A DNA stretch of 7,359 nucleotides from Bacillota bacterium (GCA_023443515.1 JAEZUC010000061.1:1-7359); one strand, 5' to 3'; positions 1-6,732 are shown, numbered from the stretch's first letter. Notes: generated by a model from the sequence alone, not told the origin. Program-made: numbers and translations.

Positions 1-12
1 TTTTTGTTTCAT
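1..12 (-). CDS. 5' end of a downstream gene, probably the second CUT1 permease (partial)
   Basis: Only four codons are inside the window: an ATG at 12-10 followed by Lys, Gln, Lys, running off the left edge. A strong G-rich Shine-Dalgarno (GGGGGTGAT, about 22-30) lies 8-10 nt upstream and overlaps the very end of the preceding gap; the spacing from the permease stop codon is 18 nt. CUT1 sugar transporters normally encode a MalF-type and then a MalG-type permease side by side, so the MalG-like partner is the expected product. That identity is inferred from gene order; nothing in four residues shows it. Confidence 0.5.
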
Positions 13-30
13 TTTAATTCATCACCCCCA

Positions 31-915
31 TTAAAATTCTACTTTTTCTCTTGCAACAAATTTGTTAATTATTAATGTAAATAAAAGACATTCAATTATA
101 AATATAATAGCAATTGCACATCCCTGCCCGTAATCTGATGCTGAAAAGGCTCTATAATACAATTCGTAAATAACTGTCCTTGAAGCATCACCAGGTCCTC
201 CTGCTGTCATTATTCTGACATGTGCAAACTGGGACATACATCCAAGTACAGACAATACCAATAAGTATTTAGTAACATCCTGTAAAAGCGGTATTGTTAT
301 TTTTAAGCTGGTTTTCAGGAAGGATGCTCCGTCTATTGTAGCTGCTTCATAATAAGTTTTTGGTATTGATTTAATACCTGTATAGAAAAGTAATGCATTT
401 AACCCTATATACTGCCATAGGAAGGCTACAGCAATTGCAATTACAACTGTCCTTTTATCGGATAGCCATTCTAATGCAAGATTGTTTAATCCTATTACCC
501 TTAATACACTATTAATTACTCCCCATTGTGGTTCATAAATAGCTATCCACATCTGACCTATTACTGTAACTGAAAGTACTGCGGGGAATACACTGCTTAG
601 TTTAAAAAACCTTCTTACACCTTCAGTCTGCCTATCCATTAATAAAGCAAGGAGTAATGAAATAGGAAGTCCTACGCATGTTGAGATTACTACTATTAAT
701 ATTGTATTAGCATTTGATTTCCAGAAGGTCGCTGACGTAAGAACACTCCGGTAATTATCAAGTCCTACATATCCCATATTTTTAAAACCATCATTATTTT
801 GAAAGCTAATAATAAGTTCCGGAATAATTGGATACACAACAAAAGCTGTAAATAGAATCAATGTTGGAAAAGCAAATATAAAAATTGCAAGTTTACTATT
901 GTAGTTTTTATTCAT
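31..915 (-). CDS. CUT1-family carbohydrate ABC transporter permease (MalF/UgpA-like)
   Basis: Inner-membrane subunit of a sugar importer that forms half of the translocation channel and receives substrate from the binding protein encoded upstream. The 294-residue length fits the family. Hydrophobic segments suggest six membrane helices, near residues 9-32, 71-93, 107-128, 156-180, 216-233 and 264-286. The cytoplasmic EAA loop that docks on the ATPase is clear at residues 190-209 (EAA, Gly196, Ile-x-Ile-Pro209). The TAGGP motif at 237-241, followed by Thr247, is typical of CUT1 permeases. The start codon is preceded by AAGGTG with 5 nt spacing. It follows the binding-protein gene by 88 nt containing a stem-loop, and a further gene begins 18 nt after its stop. 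The sugar cannot be read from the sequence. No ATPase is present; a shared MsmX-like ATPase elsewhere is the usual arrangement. Confidence 0.93.
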   Translation of the reverse strand: MNKNYNSKLAIFIFAFPTLILFTAFVVYPIIPELIISFQNNDGFKNMGYVGLDNYRSVLTSATFWKSNANTILIVVISTCVGLPISLLLALLMDRQTEGVRRFFKLSSVFPAVLSVTVIGQMWIAIYEPQWGVINSVLRVIGLNNLALEWLSDKRTVVIAIAVAFLWQYIGLNALLFYTGIKSIPKTYYEAATIDGASFLKTSLKITIPLLQDVTKYLLVLSVLGCMSQFAHVRIMTAGGPGDASRTVIYELYYRAFSASDYGQGCAIAIIFIIECLLFTLIINKFVAREKVEF

Positions 916-936
916 ATCATCACCTTATTTAATAAA

Positions 937-970
937 ATCCCTATATGAAAATGAGTTTCCATATAGGGAT
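937..970 (-). terminator. Stem-loop between binding-protein and permease genes (partial terminator or mRNA-stabilising hairpin)
   Basis: Arms 937-947 (ATCCCTATATG) and 960-970 (CATATAGGGAT) are perfect 11-bp complements, extended by three further A-T pairs (948-950 with 956-958) across a single bulged base at 959, leaving a 5-nt loop. On the transcribed minus strand the stem is followed by TTTTATTAAAT, a short and interrupted U tract. This structure lies in the gap after the solute-binding-protein gene. In many sugar ABC operons such hairpins stop part of the transcription or protect the upstream message, so that binding protein is made in excess over permease. The structure is seen; the role is inferred. 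Confidence 0.65.
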
Positions 971-1003
971 ATGTAATGTCTTGCATTCATTTTAATTTAA
1001 GAG

Positions 1004-2353
1004 TTATTTATCAAAGTTTTTAGCCCATACAGGATTTATAGCCTTAATAAATTCATCCGGTGAATAATCTCCGGTAAGAAGATTACTGTCAAGAGTAGTT
1101 ATTTCTGCTGACATCCTTGTATTGTATACAGCAGACCATAAGGAAGGAACTTTCAATGTAGCAGCATTGAACTGATCTAAGTTCTTCTTTGCCAATTCGG
1201 ACATGCCTTCAATTTTAACACCTGTATCAAGAGCTGTCATAGACTTGTTTTCAGTGTTGTAGAACAGAGCGTCTTGAGTTGCACAGAACATTGCAAACTG
1301 AGCAGCTACTTCAGGGTTCTGAGTCTTGGAGGATACTAAATATCCGCTTAATGGCGCACCCCAGTACTGAATTGCTGCATTTGCATCAACACCTTCTTTT
1401 GCTGATGGCCAAACTATAAAGTCAGTATCAGGACTAGCTTTTTCAAGATTTGGAAGCTCCCATGTAAACATTGCAAGCATAGCCGCTTTGTTTGAAGTAT
1501 ACATTTCAACAGCTGGACCATAATCTATATTTGTAATACCCGGAGCAAATGCACCAACTTTTACAAGTTTCTGAATTCTTCCCAACGCATTTTTAACAAC
1601 AGGATTGCTGAAATCGGTTTTATTATTAGCAAGATCAACCGCAACCTGTGGATCTTCCGCCATTATCATAGTCTGAAGCATGTGAAGGTTAGGAGTCCAT
1701 CCACCCTTACCAACTATAGAAATTGGTGTAATTCCTTTTGCCTTCAAAGTTTCACAAACCTTTACTAGCTCATCAAAAGTCTTTGGCACCTGTATGTTAT
1801 TCTTTGTGAAGATATCCTTGTGATACCACAGTCTCGGAGTAAAGTATTGGTCTGCGCCAGGCTGTACACAGTATATTTTGCCGTCTGCATCCGGTGCAAT
1901 TACTTCTTTCATAGTAAATTTCTTATCAAAGCCTGTTTTTGTAACATACGGAGCTAAATCCAATGCATTTCCTGCTGAGATAACTACAGACGAAAGATTC
2001 TGCTCTGAGAACCATACATCTGGCATATCGCCTGAAGCGTTATAAGTTTTTAACTTATTGGCATAATCATCTCCGCCACCGCCTAAATCATATTCAACTA
2101 CTACATTTGGCATTTCTTTTTCAATATTTTTCTTAATATAGTTTTCTCTGATTTTGTTTCTATTGTCATCTGCACTTAAAGAGAGGAATTTCAGATTAAC
2201 CTTTTCACCTGAATTACCAGATGCTTGTGAAGTTGACGTTGTTGAAGGTGAAACAGAACTGTCTGATGCGGTATTGCCTCCTCCGCATGCTACCAGTGAA
2301 GCAACCACTGCTGCTGAGAGAAAAAGTGACGCAACTTTTTTCAATTTAATCAT
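1004..2353 (-). CDS. Sugar-binding lipoprotein of a CUT1 ABC transporter (SBP family 1)
   Basis: Extracellular solute-binding protein, anchored to the membrane by lipid, that captures a carbohydrate and delivers it to the permeases encoded next. Residues 1-22 are a lipoprotein signal peptide (Lys3-Lys6, hydrophobic core) ending in the lipobox LVAC with Cys23 as lipidation site. A Ser/Thr/Gly-rich linker fills about 24-50. The mature fold begins near Val52. Family features include SGDMPDVWF (107-115), LWYHKDIFTKN (175-185) followed by a VPKTFDEL segment, and KGITPI (206-211). Length (449 residues) is normal for the family. The start is supported by GGAGG 7 nt upstream. Nearest relatives by motif are oligosaccharide or monosaccharide binders of the MalE/UgpB type; ligand cannot be assigned. 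It sits just downstream of a YesM/YesN pair, an arrangement in which the regulator commonly controls the binding-protein operon. Confidence 0.94.
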   Translation of the reverse strand: MIKLKKVASLFLSAAVVASLVACGGGNTASDSSVSPSTTSTSQASGNSGEKVNLKFLSLSADDNRNKIRENYIKKNIEKEMPNVVVEYDLGGGGDDYANKLKTYNASGDMPDVWFSEQNLSSVVISAGNALDLAPYVTKTGFDKKFTMKEVIAPDADGKIYCVQPGADQYFTPRLWYHKDIFTKNNIQVPKTFDELVKVCETLKAKGITPISIVGKGGWTPNLHMLQTMIMAEDPQVAVDLANNKTDFSNPVVKNALGRIQKLVKVGAFAPGITNIDYGPAVEMYTSNKAAMLAMFTWELPNLEKASPDTDFIVWPSAKEGVDANAAIQYWGAPLSGYLVSSKTQNPEVAAQFAMFCATQDALFYNTENKSMTALDTGVKIEGMSELAKKNLDQFNAATLKVPSLWSAVYNTRMSAEITTLDSNLLTGDYSPDEFIKAINPVWAKNFDK

Positions 2354-2393
2354 ATTATTGCCTCCTAAAACATTTTATATTGATTCACATAAC

Positions 2394-2405
2394 TCTTTCG
2401 AAAGA
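2394..2405. promoter_or_regulatory. Perfect 12-bp palindrome in the leader of the binding-protein gene (operator candidate)
   Basis: TCTTTCGAAAGA is a perfect dyad, located about 41 nt before the binding-protein start codon and downstream of the candidate -10 box, so it would fall in the untranslated leader. That position would suit a repressor. Which protein binds, if any, is unknown; it does not match the catabolite-response element consensus well. Confidence 0.35.
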
Positions 2406-2417
2406 TTCTGTATCATG

Positions 2418-2447
2418 TTTATATGATATATATTTTCTTCCCACCAA
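2418..2447 (-). promoter_or_regulatory. Candidate sigma-A promoter for the binding-protein/permease operon
   Basis: Reading the minus strand, TTGGTG (2447-2442) is followed after 18 nt by TATAAA (2423-2418). The -10 is good and the -35 is poor, as expected of a promoter that depends on an activator. It would start RNA near 2411, giving a leader of about 57 nt. The region is AT-rich, so chance matches are easy and the exact boxes are uncertain; that a promoter exists in this 207-nt gap is more secure than its position. Confidence 0.35.
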
Positions 2448-2472
2448 TGAAGAGAAAATTTTATGGCAATAA

Positions 2473-2495
2473 GGAAATTTAACTGTTAACTTTCC
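2473..2495. promoter_or_regulatory. 23-bp near-perfect palindrome upstream of the binding-protein promoter (activator-site candidate)
   Basis: The arms are GGAAA-x-TTAAC and GTTAA-x-TTTCC around a single central T at 2484; ten of eleven symmetric pairs match, the exception being 2478/2490. It lies about 25 bp upstream of the candidate -35, a location suited to an activator. The adjacent gene encodes an AraC-type response regulator, which makes it the first candidate, although AraC proteins more often use direct repeats. As RNA it would form only a tight small-loop hairpin with no U tract, so a terminator for the upstream gene is less likely. Confidence 0.4.
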
Positions 2496-2517
2496 AATAA
2501 TGATTAAATTACTATGA

Positions 2518-2528
2518 GGTTAATAACC
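2518..2528. promoter_or_regulatory. 11-bp palindrome GGTTAATAACC upstream of the binding-protein gene
   Basis: Perfect 5-bp arms about a central A at 2523, centred 39 bp from the 23-bp palindrome at 2473-2495, and sharing its TTAA-C core. The six-base GGTTAA also occurs at 6069-6074 upstream of the kinase gene. Together these could be repeated half-sites of one regulator. Short AT-rich dyads arise by chance, so this is weak support by itself. Confidence 0.25.
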
Positions 2529-2560
2529 GAGTAAGGGGTCATATCGTACCAATTGAATAT

Positions 2561-4189
2561 TTATTTTTGATATTTATTTTGACTCACATTTTCTATATAT
2601 TTACTTGGAGCAAGTCCGTAATATTTCTTAAAACACTTTCCAAAGTAATTAGCATCCGCATAACCAACCTTTTTTGCCACACCTACAACCAGTTGATTTC
2701 CGCTGTCAATGAGCTCTTTAGCTTTCTTTATTCTGAATTTGGTAAGATACTCATTTATTGTAATACCTGTTTCTCTTTTAAATATAAAACAAAGATGCCC
2801 GTAATTTACGAAAAGACTTTTTGCCATTTTATTAATATCAAGTTCGTCATCCTGATAGTTATCCAATATATATTTTTTAACTTTTTCTATCAGCTGTGAT
2901 GCTTTGGTACTCTTGTTCTTGTTGATATATTCAACAGCATCTGAGAATATCCCATTTACCCAACCTTCCATTTCATCTATTGATTGCTTTAACTGCACTT
3001 CTTCAAGTACATTTAATTCGTTTTTTGGATAAATATCCTTAAAACTAATGCCCATTTCGGCAATTATTTCCATGCATACCGACACGATTTCCACACAAAC
3101 TACAAGCAGTATTTCATAGTGAATATTCTTGCCCCTAACATCATTGAATATATTGGTCAGAATCATTTTGATTTCTTCACTATTTCCTGTTCGCATGCTT
3201 AATAACAGCTGACTTCTGTGTTCAGCAGTAAATAAATTGAACTTTATCTCCAAATCATCCACAAAACTATATAGTATTACTTTATTGATGCCAACGGTAA
3301 GCTTATTTTTTAATGCTATAATAGATTCTTTATATGAACTGGTAACATCAAATATATCACGTTTCCTATTACCAATACCTATTGAAATGGAAAATTTAAA
3401 ATACTTCTCAACTAATATTCTGACTTTCTCAAATTTATCTTCTATTAAAGAATCCTCTTCATCTCCATTTAAACACAATATAATGCATAGGCGGTCATTG
3501 CTATCGTAACACATTTCAAATTTAAAATGTTCCTGTAGTATTTCTTCTGTAATATTTTTTATGGCAAATATCCACAACTGCATATCTTCATCAATCCATT
3601 TTTGGTTTTCATCATAGTCAATTTCAATTACCGCTACTTGATAATATTCGGAAAGCATATTCATTTTAAGATATTTTATCTTGTTGAATACTTCCTCTGA
3701 CCTTATTACTGAGTTTCCTTGTACTAAGTCATTTAAAAACTTTTCCTTAAGTAATGGAATGTTTTCTTTAACCTGTTCTTTTAACTTTTCTACCTCAACT
3801 TTGATATTAACTTCCTTTTCTATATCTGCTTTCATTTCGCATAAACAATTAATAAGTTCATCTTCATTTACCGGTTTCAGTAAATAGTTGCATACTCCTA
3901 ATGAAACTGCTTGTTTGGCATAACTAAATTCGCTATGTCCGGTTAAAATTAGAATTTTAGTATTAATCTCTCTTTCCTTTACTTTTTTAGCAAACTCCAA
4001 GCCATCCATTATTGGCATATTTATGTCTACAATAGTTATATCAGGATTTAAATTCTGTATTTTCTGCAAGGCCTCTTTTCCGTTTTTAGCCTCACCGCAT
4101 ATTTCTAATCCCAACTCTCCCCATAATAGAGATATTTTTAGTGCCTCTCTAAAATAAAACTCATCATCTACAATCATAACCTTGAGCAT
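2561..4189 (-). CDS. YesN-type response regulator (REC domain plus AraC DNA-binding domain)
   Basis: Cytoplasmic transcription factor, phosphorylated by the kinase encoded just upstream. Numbering from the first possible ATG (4195): receiver domain about 4-122 with acidic pair Asp10/Asp11, phospho-acceptor Asp57, Thr85 and Lys107-Pro108. A long middle region (about 130-425) contains SIGIG and a SYKESIIALKNK stretch, resembling the degenerate GGDEF-like domain of this family. Residues 432-540 form an AraC double helix-turn-helix; the signature VAKKVGYADANYFGKCFKK is intact. I prefer Met3 (4189) as start: GGAG is only 3 nt from the first ATG but 9 nt from the second, and MLKVMIVDDE is the usual opening of the family. 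Length, 542-544 residues, is typical. No clear terminator follows, so read-through into the transporter operon is possible. It likely activates the binding-protein operon downstream. Confidence 0.93.
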   Translation of the reverse strand: MLKVMIVDDEFYFREALKISLLWGELGLEICGEAKNGKEALQKIQNLNPDITIVDINMPIMDGLEFAKKVKEREINTKILILTGHSEFSYAKQAVSLGVCNYLLKPVNEDELINCLCEMKADIEKEVNIKVEVEKLKEQVKENIPLLKEKFLNDLVQGNSVIRSEEVFNKIKYLKMNMLSEYYQVAVIEIDYDENQKWIDEDMQLWIFAIKNITEEILQEHFKFEMCYDSNDRLCIILCLNGDEEDSLIEDKFEKVRILVEKYFKFSISIGIGNRKRDIFDVTSSYKESIIALKNKLTVGINKVILYSFVDDLEIKFNLFTAEHRSQLLLSMRTGNSEEIKMILTNIFNDVRGKNIHYEILLVVCVEIVSVCMEIIAEMGISFKDIYPKNELNVLEEVQLKQSIDEMEGWVNGIFSDAVEYINKNKSTKASQLIEKVKKYILDNYQDDELDINKMAKSLFVNYGHLCFIFKRETGITINEYLTKFRIKKAKELIDSGNQLVVGVAKKVGYADANYFGKCFKKYYGLAPSKYIENVSQNKYQK

Positions 4190-4198
4190 GTTCATTAA

Positions 4199-4205
4199 CT
4201 CCTTT
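4199..4205 (-). promoter_or_regulatory. Ribosome binding site of the response regulator, overlapping the kinase stop codon
   Basis: AAAGGAG on the minus strand overlaps the kinase stop codon (4206-4204). The first ATG (4195-4193) is only 3 nt after GGAG; a second in-frame ATG (4189-4187) is 9 nt away and better placed. The overlap suggests translational coupling of kinase and regulator, keeping them in balance. Confidence 0.6.
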
Positions 4206-6006
4206 ACAATTCTGTAGCCGGCAGTCTGACAGTGACTTTAGTATATTGTCCAACCAAACTTTCTATCTTTAACCCATATTCCTTTCCATACAATAGCCTT
4301 AATCTTGTATCCACGCTGCTAACTCCAAAATCCTGTGACTTATTATGTTCTGCTGAACCACGAAGTACACTCTCAATTTTATCTTGAGTCATTCCAATTC
4401 CATTATCAAAAACATCAATAATAATACAATCTTTATACTTATAACCTTTAATTATTAGTGTGCCTTTGTCCTCTTTCTGCTTCAAACCATGGTAAATAGA
4501 ATTCTCTACAAGGGGTTGTAAAGTTAACTTCGGTATTTGATATTTTAATATTTCCTCATCAAATTGCAGCTGATAATCCATGTATTCTACATACCTTAAC
4601 TTTTGTATAGATAGATAGTTATCTATAAGCAGCATTTCATCATTTATTGTTATAATGTCATTGCCTTTGCTTAGTGAAATCCTATAAAACCCGGCAAGAT
4701 ATTTTGCTGACATTATGGCATTTTCCTTTAAATTGAGTTTTATAAATGAAATAATAGTTTCAATGGTATTATAAAGAAAATGTGGCTTAATTTGTGATTG
4801 CAGAACCCTGAATTCACTTTCACGCTTTAACCTTTGTTCAATATAAATTTGCTCCAATAGTTTATTGATCCTGTCCATTAGACTATTAAAACCGTCTCCC
4901 AGCATTCCAATCTCGTCATTAGCCTTAAAATCAGCTCTCAATCCTAAATTTCCTTGTTTTATTTCCTTCATAATTTTAACCAACTTTAAAATAGGCTTGG
5001 ATATTGTGTAAGACAACAGATATGATGCTACAAAAGCAAACCCTAGGCAAGCAACTGCGATAATAATGATAAGTCTTGTTATTCTTTTATTCTCGCTGGT
5101 TATTTCATCCATAGGGGTAGTACTGATAATCTTCCAATCAAGCTTTTCAAATTTGTGTAAAGTCACCAATACCTGTCTACCATCTATATTTGTTACCAGA
5201 CTACCATTATTGGGTATATCATTCAGTTTATTTTTACCCAAATATTTATCTTCTTCAAATTTTTGATATAAATAACGTTTATCCTGAGTAGATATAATGT
5301 TGTTTTTACTATCCAGTATAAAAAACTTATCATTTTCATTTATTATGTTATCTAAATATATTGAAGCTATATCAGTTTCCTTAATATAAAGTATTGCTAT
5401 CCCCAACTGACTTCCTGTATTTCTTCCTATAATAGATTTTGCAATTGCAAAAACATTTTCATCAGAAACATAACGATATTTTAAATTAAACAGATTTGTC
5501 CAAACAGGGCTTTTTGCTTCAATCACCTTGTTTATCAAAGTTTTATCAAATTGGTAATATACGCTTGAATTATCTGCATATCCTATGTCAAAAAGTACAT
5601 TTTTAGAGGACATAATACTAGCAGCCAACATCTTAGTATTAGGTTGTACAATATTGCTGATTACTTCTTTTAACGTTTTTTCAATATTCATATTTTCAAT
5701 TGAGCTCAAATCATTATTTCTTACCAATTCAAGTTGATTTTGCAATCTGTTCTCTGTAGATAGTATTCTTACATAGTCCTCGAAATTTCTGGTCAGGTTC
5801 ATGAGATTCTTATCAATAAGTGTCAGCTCACGTTCAGCATTTTTCATTGCTTTTTCGGTTATTGCCTTATTGGATATATTGATAGTAAGCAAAGTAAAAA
5901 TGCTCAGGGAAATTCCTAATATTATTATATAAAAAATAAAAATCTTATTTTTTATTGAAATGTCCTGGAGCAATGTAGTTAAATGATTAAAGTACTTTTT
6001 TCTCAT
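4204..6006 (-). CDS. YesM-type membrane sensor histidine kinase
   Basis: Membrane kinase that autophosphorylates on histidine and passes phosphate to the partner regulator encoded next. Order of parts in 600 residues: membrane helix 1 about 21-44; extracellular sensor region about 45-308, of the Cache-like kind usual in this family; helix 2 about 311-334; HAMP linker about 335-388; dimerisation segment with phospho-acceptor His409 in QIKPHFLYNT; ATPase domain with N box (Glu501-Asn502, His506-Gly507), DNGIGM (534-539) and a GVSSVDTRL segment (561-569) in place of the usual GxGLxN. All catalytic motifs appear present. A modest AGGG lies 7 nt upstream of the ATG. Eight nucleotides separate it from the regulator gene. 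Ligand unknown; in relatives of this class the sensed molecule is often a carbohydrate, sometimes with help from a binding protein. Confidence 0.94.
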   Translation of the reverse strand: MRKKYFNHLTTLLQDISIKNKIFIFYIIILGISLSIFTLLTINISNKAITEKAMKNAERELTLIDKNLMNLTRNFEDYVRILSTENRLQNQLELVRNNDLSSIENMNIEKTLKEVISNIVQPNTKMLAASIMSSKNVLFDIGYADNSSVYYQFDKTLINKVIEAKSPVWTNLFNLKYRYVSDENVFAIAKSIIGRNTGSQLGIAILYIKETDIASIYLDNIINENDKFFILDSKNNIISTQDKRYLYQKFEEDKYLGKNKLNDIPNNGSLVTNIDGRQVLVTLHKFEKLDWKIISTTPMDEITSENKRITRLIIIIAVACLGFAFVASYLLSYTISKPILKLVKIMKEIKQGNLGLRADFKANDEIGMLGDGFNSLMDRINKLLEQIYIEQRLKRESEFRVLQSQIKPHFLYNTIETIISFIKLNLKENAIMSAKYLAGFYRISLSKGNDIITINDEMLLIDNYLSIQKLRYVEYMDYQLQFDEEILKYQIPKLTLQPLVENSIYHGLKQKEDKGTLIIKGYKYKDCIIIDVFDNGIGMTQDKIESVLRGSAEHNKSQDFGVSSVDTRLRLLYGKEYGLKIESLVGQYTKVTVRLPATEL

Positions 6007-6028
6007 TTTTTCAACCCTGTAATTTTAT

Positions 6029-6055
6029 TTGATATTTGTTAGATAAGTATATCAA
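6029..6055. promoter_or_regulatory. Inverted repeat in the leader of the kinase gene
   Basis: TTGATAT (6029-6035) and ATATCAA (6049-6055) are perfect 7-bp inverted repeats separated by 13 bp, starting 23 nt upstream of the kinase ATG. The half-site spacing (about two helical turns centre to centre) suits a dimeric regulator. The arms are AT-rich, so chance is possible. Confidence 0.3.
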
Positions 6056-6095
6056 TTGTAGCTCAAAAGGTTAACATAATTTATGCGATATATTT

Positions 6096-6124
6096 ATTAT
6101 ACACCTTAAACTTATGTTTGGACA
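6096..6124 (-). promoter_or_regulatory. Candidate promoter for the kinase/regulator genes
   Basis: On the minus strand a perfect TATAAT (6101-6096) lies 17 nt after TGTCCA (6124-6119), a poor -35 with three of six consensus bases. RNA would start near 6089, giving an 83-nt leader. An 11-bp palindrome CATAATTTATG (6075-6085) and a GGTTAA (6069-6074, shared with the region before the binding-protein gene) would lie just after the start site. The promoter sits downstream of the 65-nt hairpin that probably ends the preceding operon, which supports separate transcription of the two-component genes. Confidence 0.4.
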
Positions 6125-6179
6125 GTTGCATACAACTAAAAATAATGCCCGTTAAAAGCCTGCCGATAAAGCAAAATAA

Positions 6180-6244
6180 ACAATTTTTACCATAGCACCA
6201 CATTACCCGTATACTGGTATAATGTGGCACTATAGTAAAATTGT
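6180..6244 (-). terminator. Very long hairpin with U-rich tail after the mutarotase gene (terminator candidate)
   Basis: The two halves of this 65-nt block are near-perfect inverted repeats: about 25-28 pairs with one bulged T in a T5/A4 run and some irregularity near the centre (GTATAC, 6209-6214). Three non-Watson-Crick positions (6191/6234, 6196/6229, 6197/6228) become G-U wobbles in minus-strand RNA but C-A mismatches in plus-strand RNA. The hairpin starts 25 nt after the mutarotase stop and is followed on that strand by TTTATTTTG. This fits a terminator closing the sugar operon. It is much longer than most terminators; a small mobile hairpin (MITE-like) that now serves as terminator is an alternative. 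Confidence 0.6.
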
Positions 6245-6269
6245 CTTGATACAAAGGAAAAATCAATTA

Positions 6270-6701
6270 CTACTCTATTACTACACCTTTTTTTAAAATA
6301 ATATTTGCATAAAGTGCTGCTTCACTTGTTGCAATTACTGCATACGCACTTTTTGCTCTTTCATAGAAAGCAAATCTTTCTATATTACCTATTTTGTTGT
6401 TTATAGGTTCATGTTTGCTAATTATTCCCTTATAAACCTCCCATATTGGTGTTTCTACAGCATCTCCAGGTACTACTTCCATTAATGCTACAGGTTTTTC
6501 AACGTAAGGATCAAGCGGGAAGAACTTCAGTATTGCATCCAACACCTCAGGTACTCCATGTCCATCCAGTCTAATCACCTTTTTTCCAAAGGTACCCGAC
6601 GGGAAATTTCCATCTGCTATCACTATTTCATCACTATGCCCCATTTCCATAAGTGTCTTCAGTAGTTCAGGGGTTAAAATAGAAGGAACTCCTTTTAACA
6701 T
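6270..6701 (-). CDS. fucU: L-fucose mutarotase-type protein (RbsD/FucU family)
   Basis: Cytosolic enzyme that speeds interchange between alpha and beta anomers of a sugar, fucose in the FucU branch, so that downstream enzymes get the form they accept. The 143-residue length is normal. MLKG...TPELLKTLMEMGHSDEI closely follows E. coli FucU, including His22 (catalytic base/acid position) and Asp30. The C-terminal FucU hallmarks RFAFYERA (109-116) and YANIILKKGV (131-140) are present and separate it from RbsD. A GGAGG lies 8-4 nt before the ATG, and the stop is TAG. It follows the aldo/keto reductase gene by 31 nt, with no terminator between, so both probably share a message; a long hairpin follows. 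Membership of the FucU family is secure. That fucose is the physiological sugar is likely but not proven, as other pyranoses are accepted by this family. Confidence 0.92.
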   Translation of the reverse strand: MLKGVPSILTPELLKTLMEMGHSDEIVIADGNFPSGTFGKKVIRLDGHGVPEVLDAILKFFPLDPYVEKPVALMEVVPGDAVETPIWEVYKGIISKHEPINNKIGNIERFAFYERAKSAYAVIATSEAALYANIILKKGVVIE

Positions 6702-6732
6702 AAAACCTCCAAATGCGTATTCAGCGTTGTAT

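Noticed and set aside
2154..2426. Plus-strand open frame of 90 codons over the binding-protein signal peptide region
   Set aside because: It is antisense to the lipoprotein signal and Ser/Thr linker, whose coding evidence is strong; the translation looks like no known protein.
2354..2560. Riboswitch or T-box in front of the binding-protein gene
   Set aside because: The gap shows DNA-style dyads but no recognised riboswitch core, T-box sequence or terminator/antiterminator pair.
2567..3887. Several plus-strand open frames antisense to the response regulator
   Set aside because: They mirror the low-GC, codon-biased regulator gene and give Phe/Ile/Ser-rich translations without recognisable domains.
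5066..5266. Plus-strand frame of 66 codons, hydrophobic, antisense to the kinase
   Set aside because: Its apparent membrane segment is the reverse of the kinase second membrane helix region; no ribosome site or family match.
6180..6244. Insertion sequence or transposase remnant
   Set aside because: No transposase-like coding sequence and no evident target-site duplication flank the hairpin; only the MITE alternative remains open and needs a copy search.
6081..6266. 61-codon minus-strand open frame between the mutarotase and kinase genes
   Set aside because: It runs straight through the 65-nt hairpin, the candidate promoter and AT-rich spacer, has no convincing ribosome binding site, and its translation is Cys/Phe/Tyr-rich with no family resemblance.
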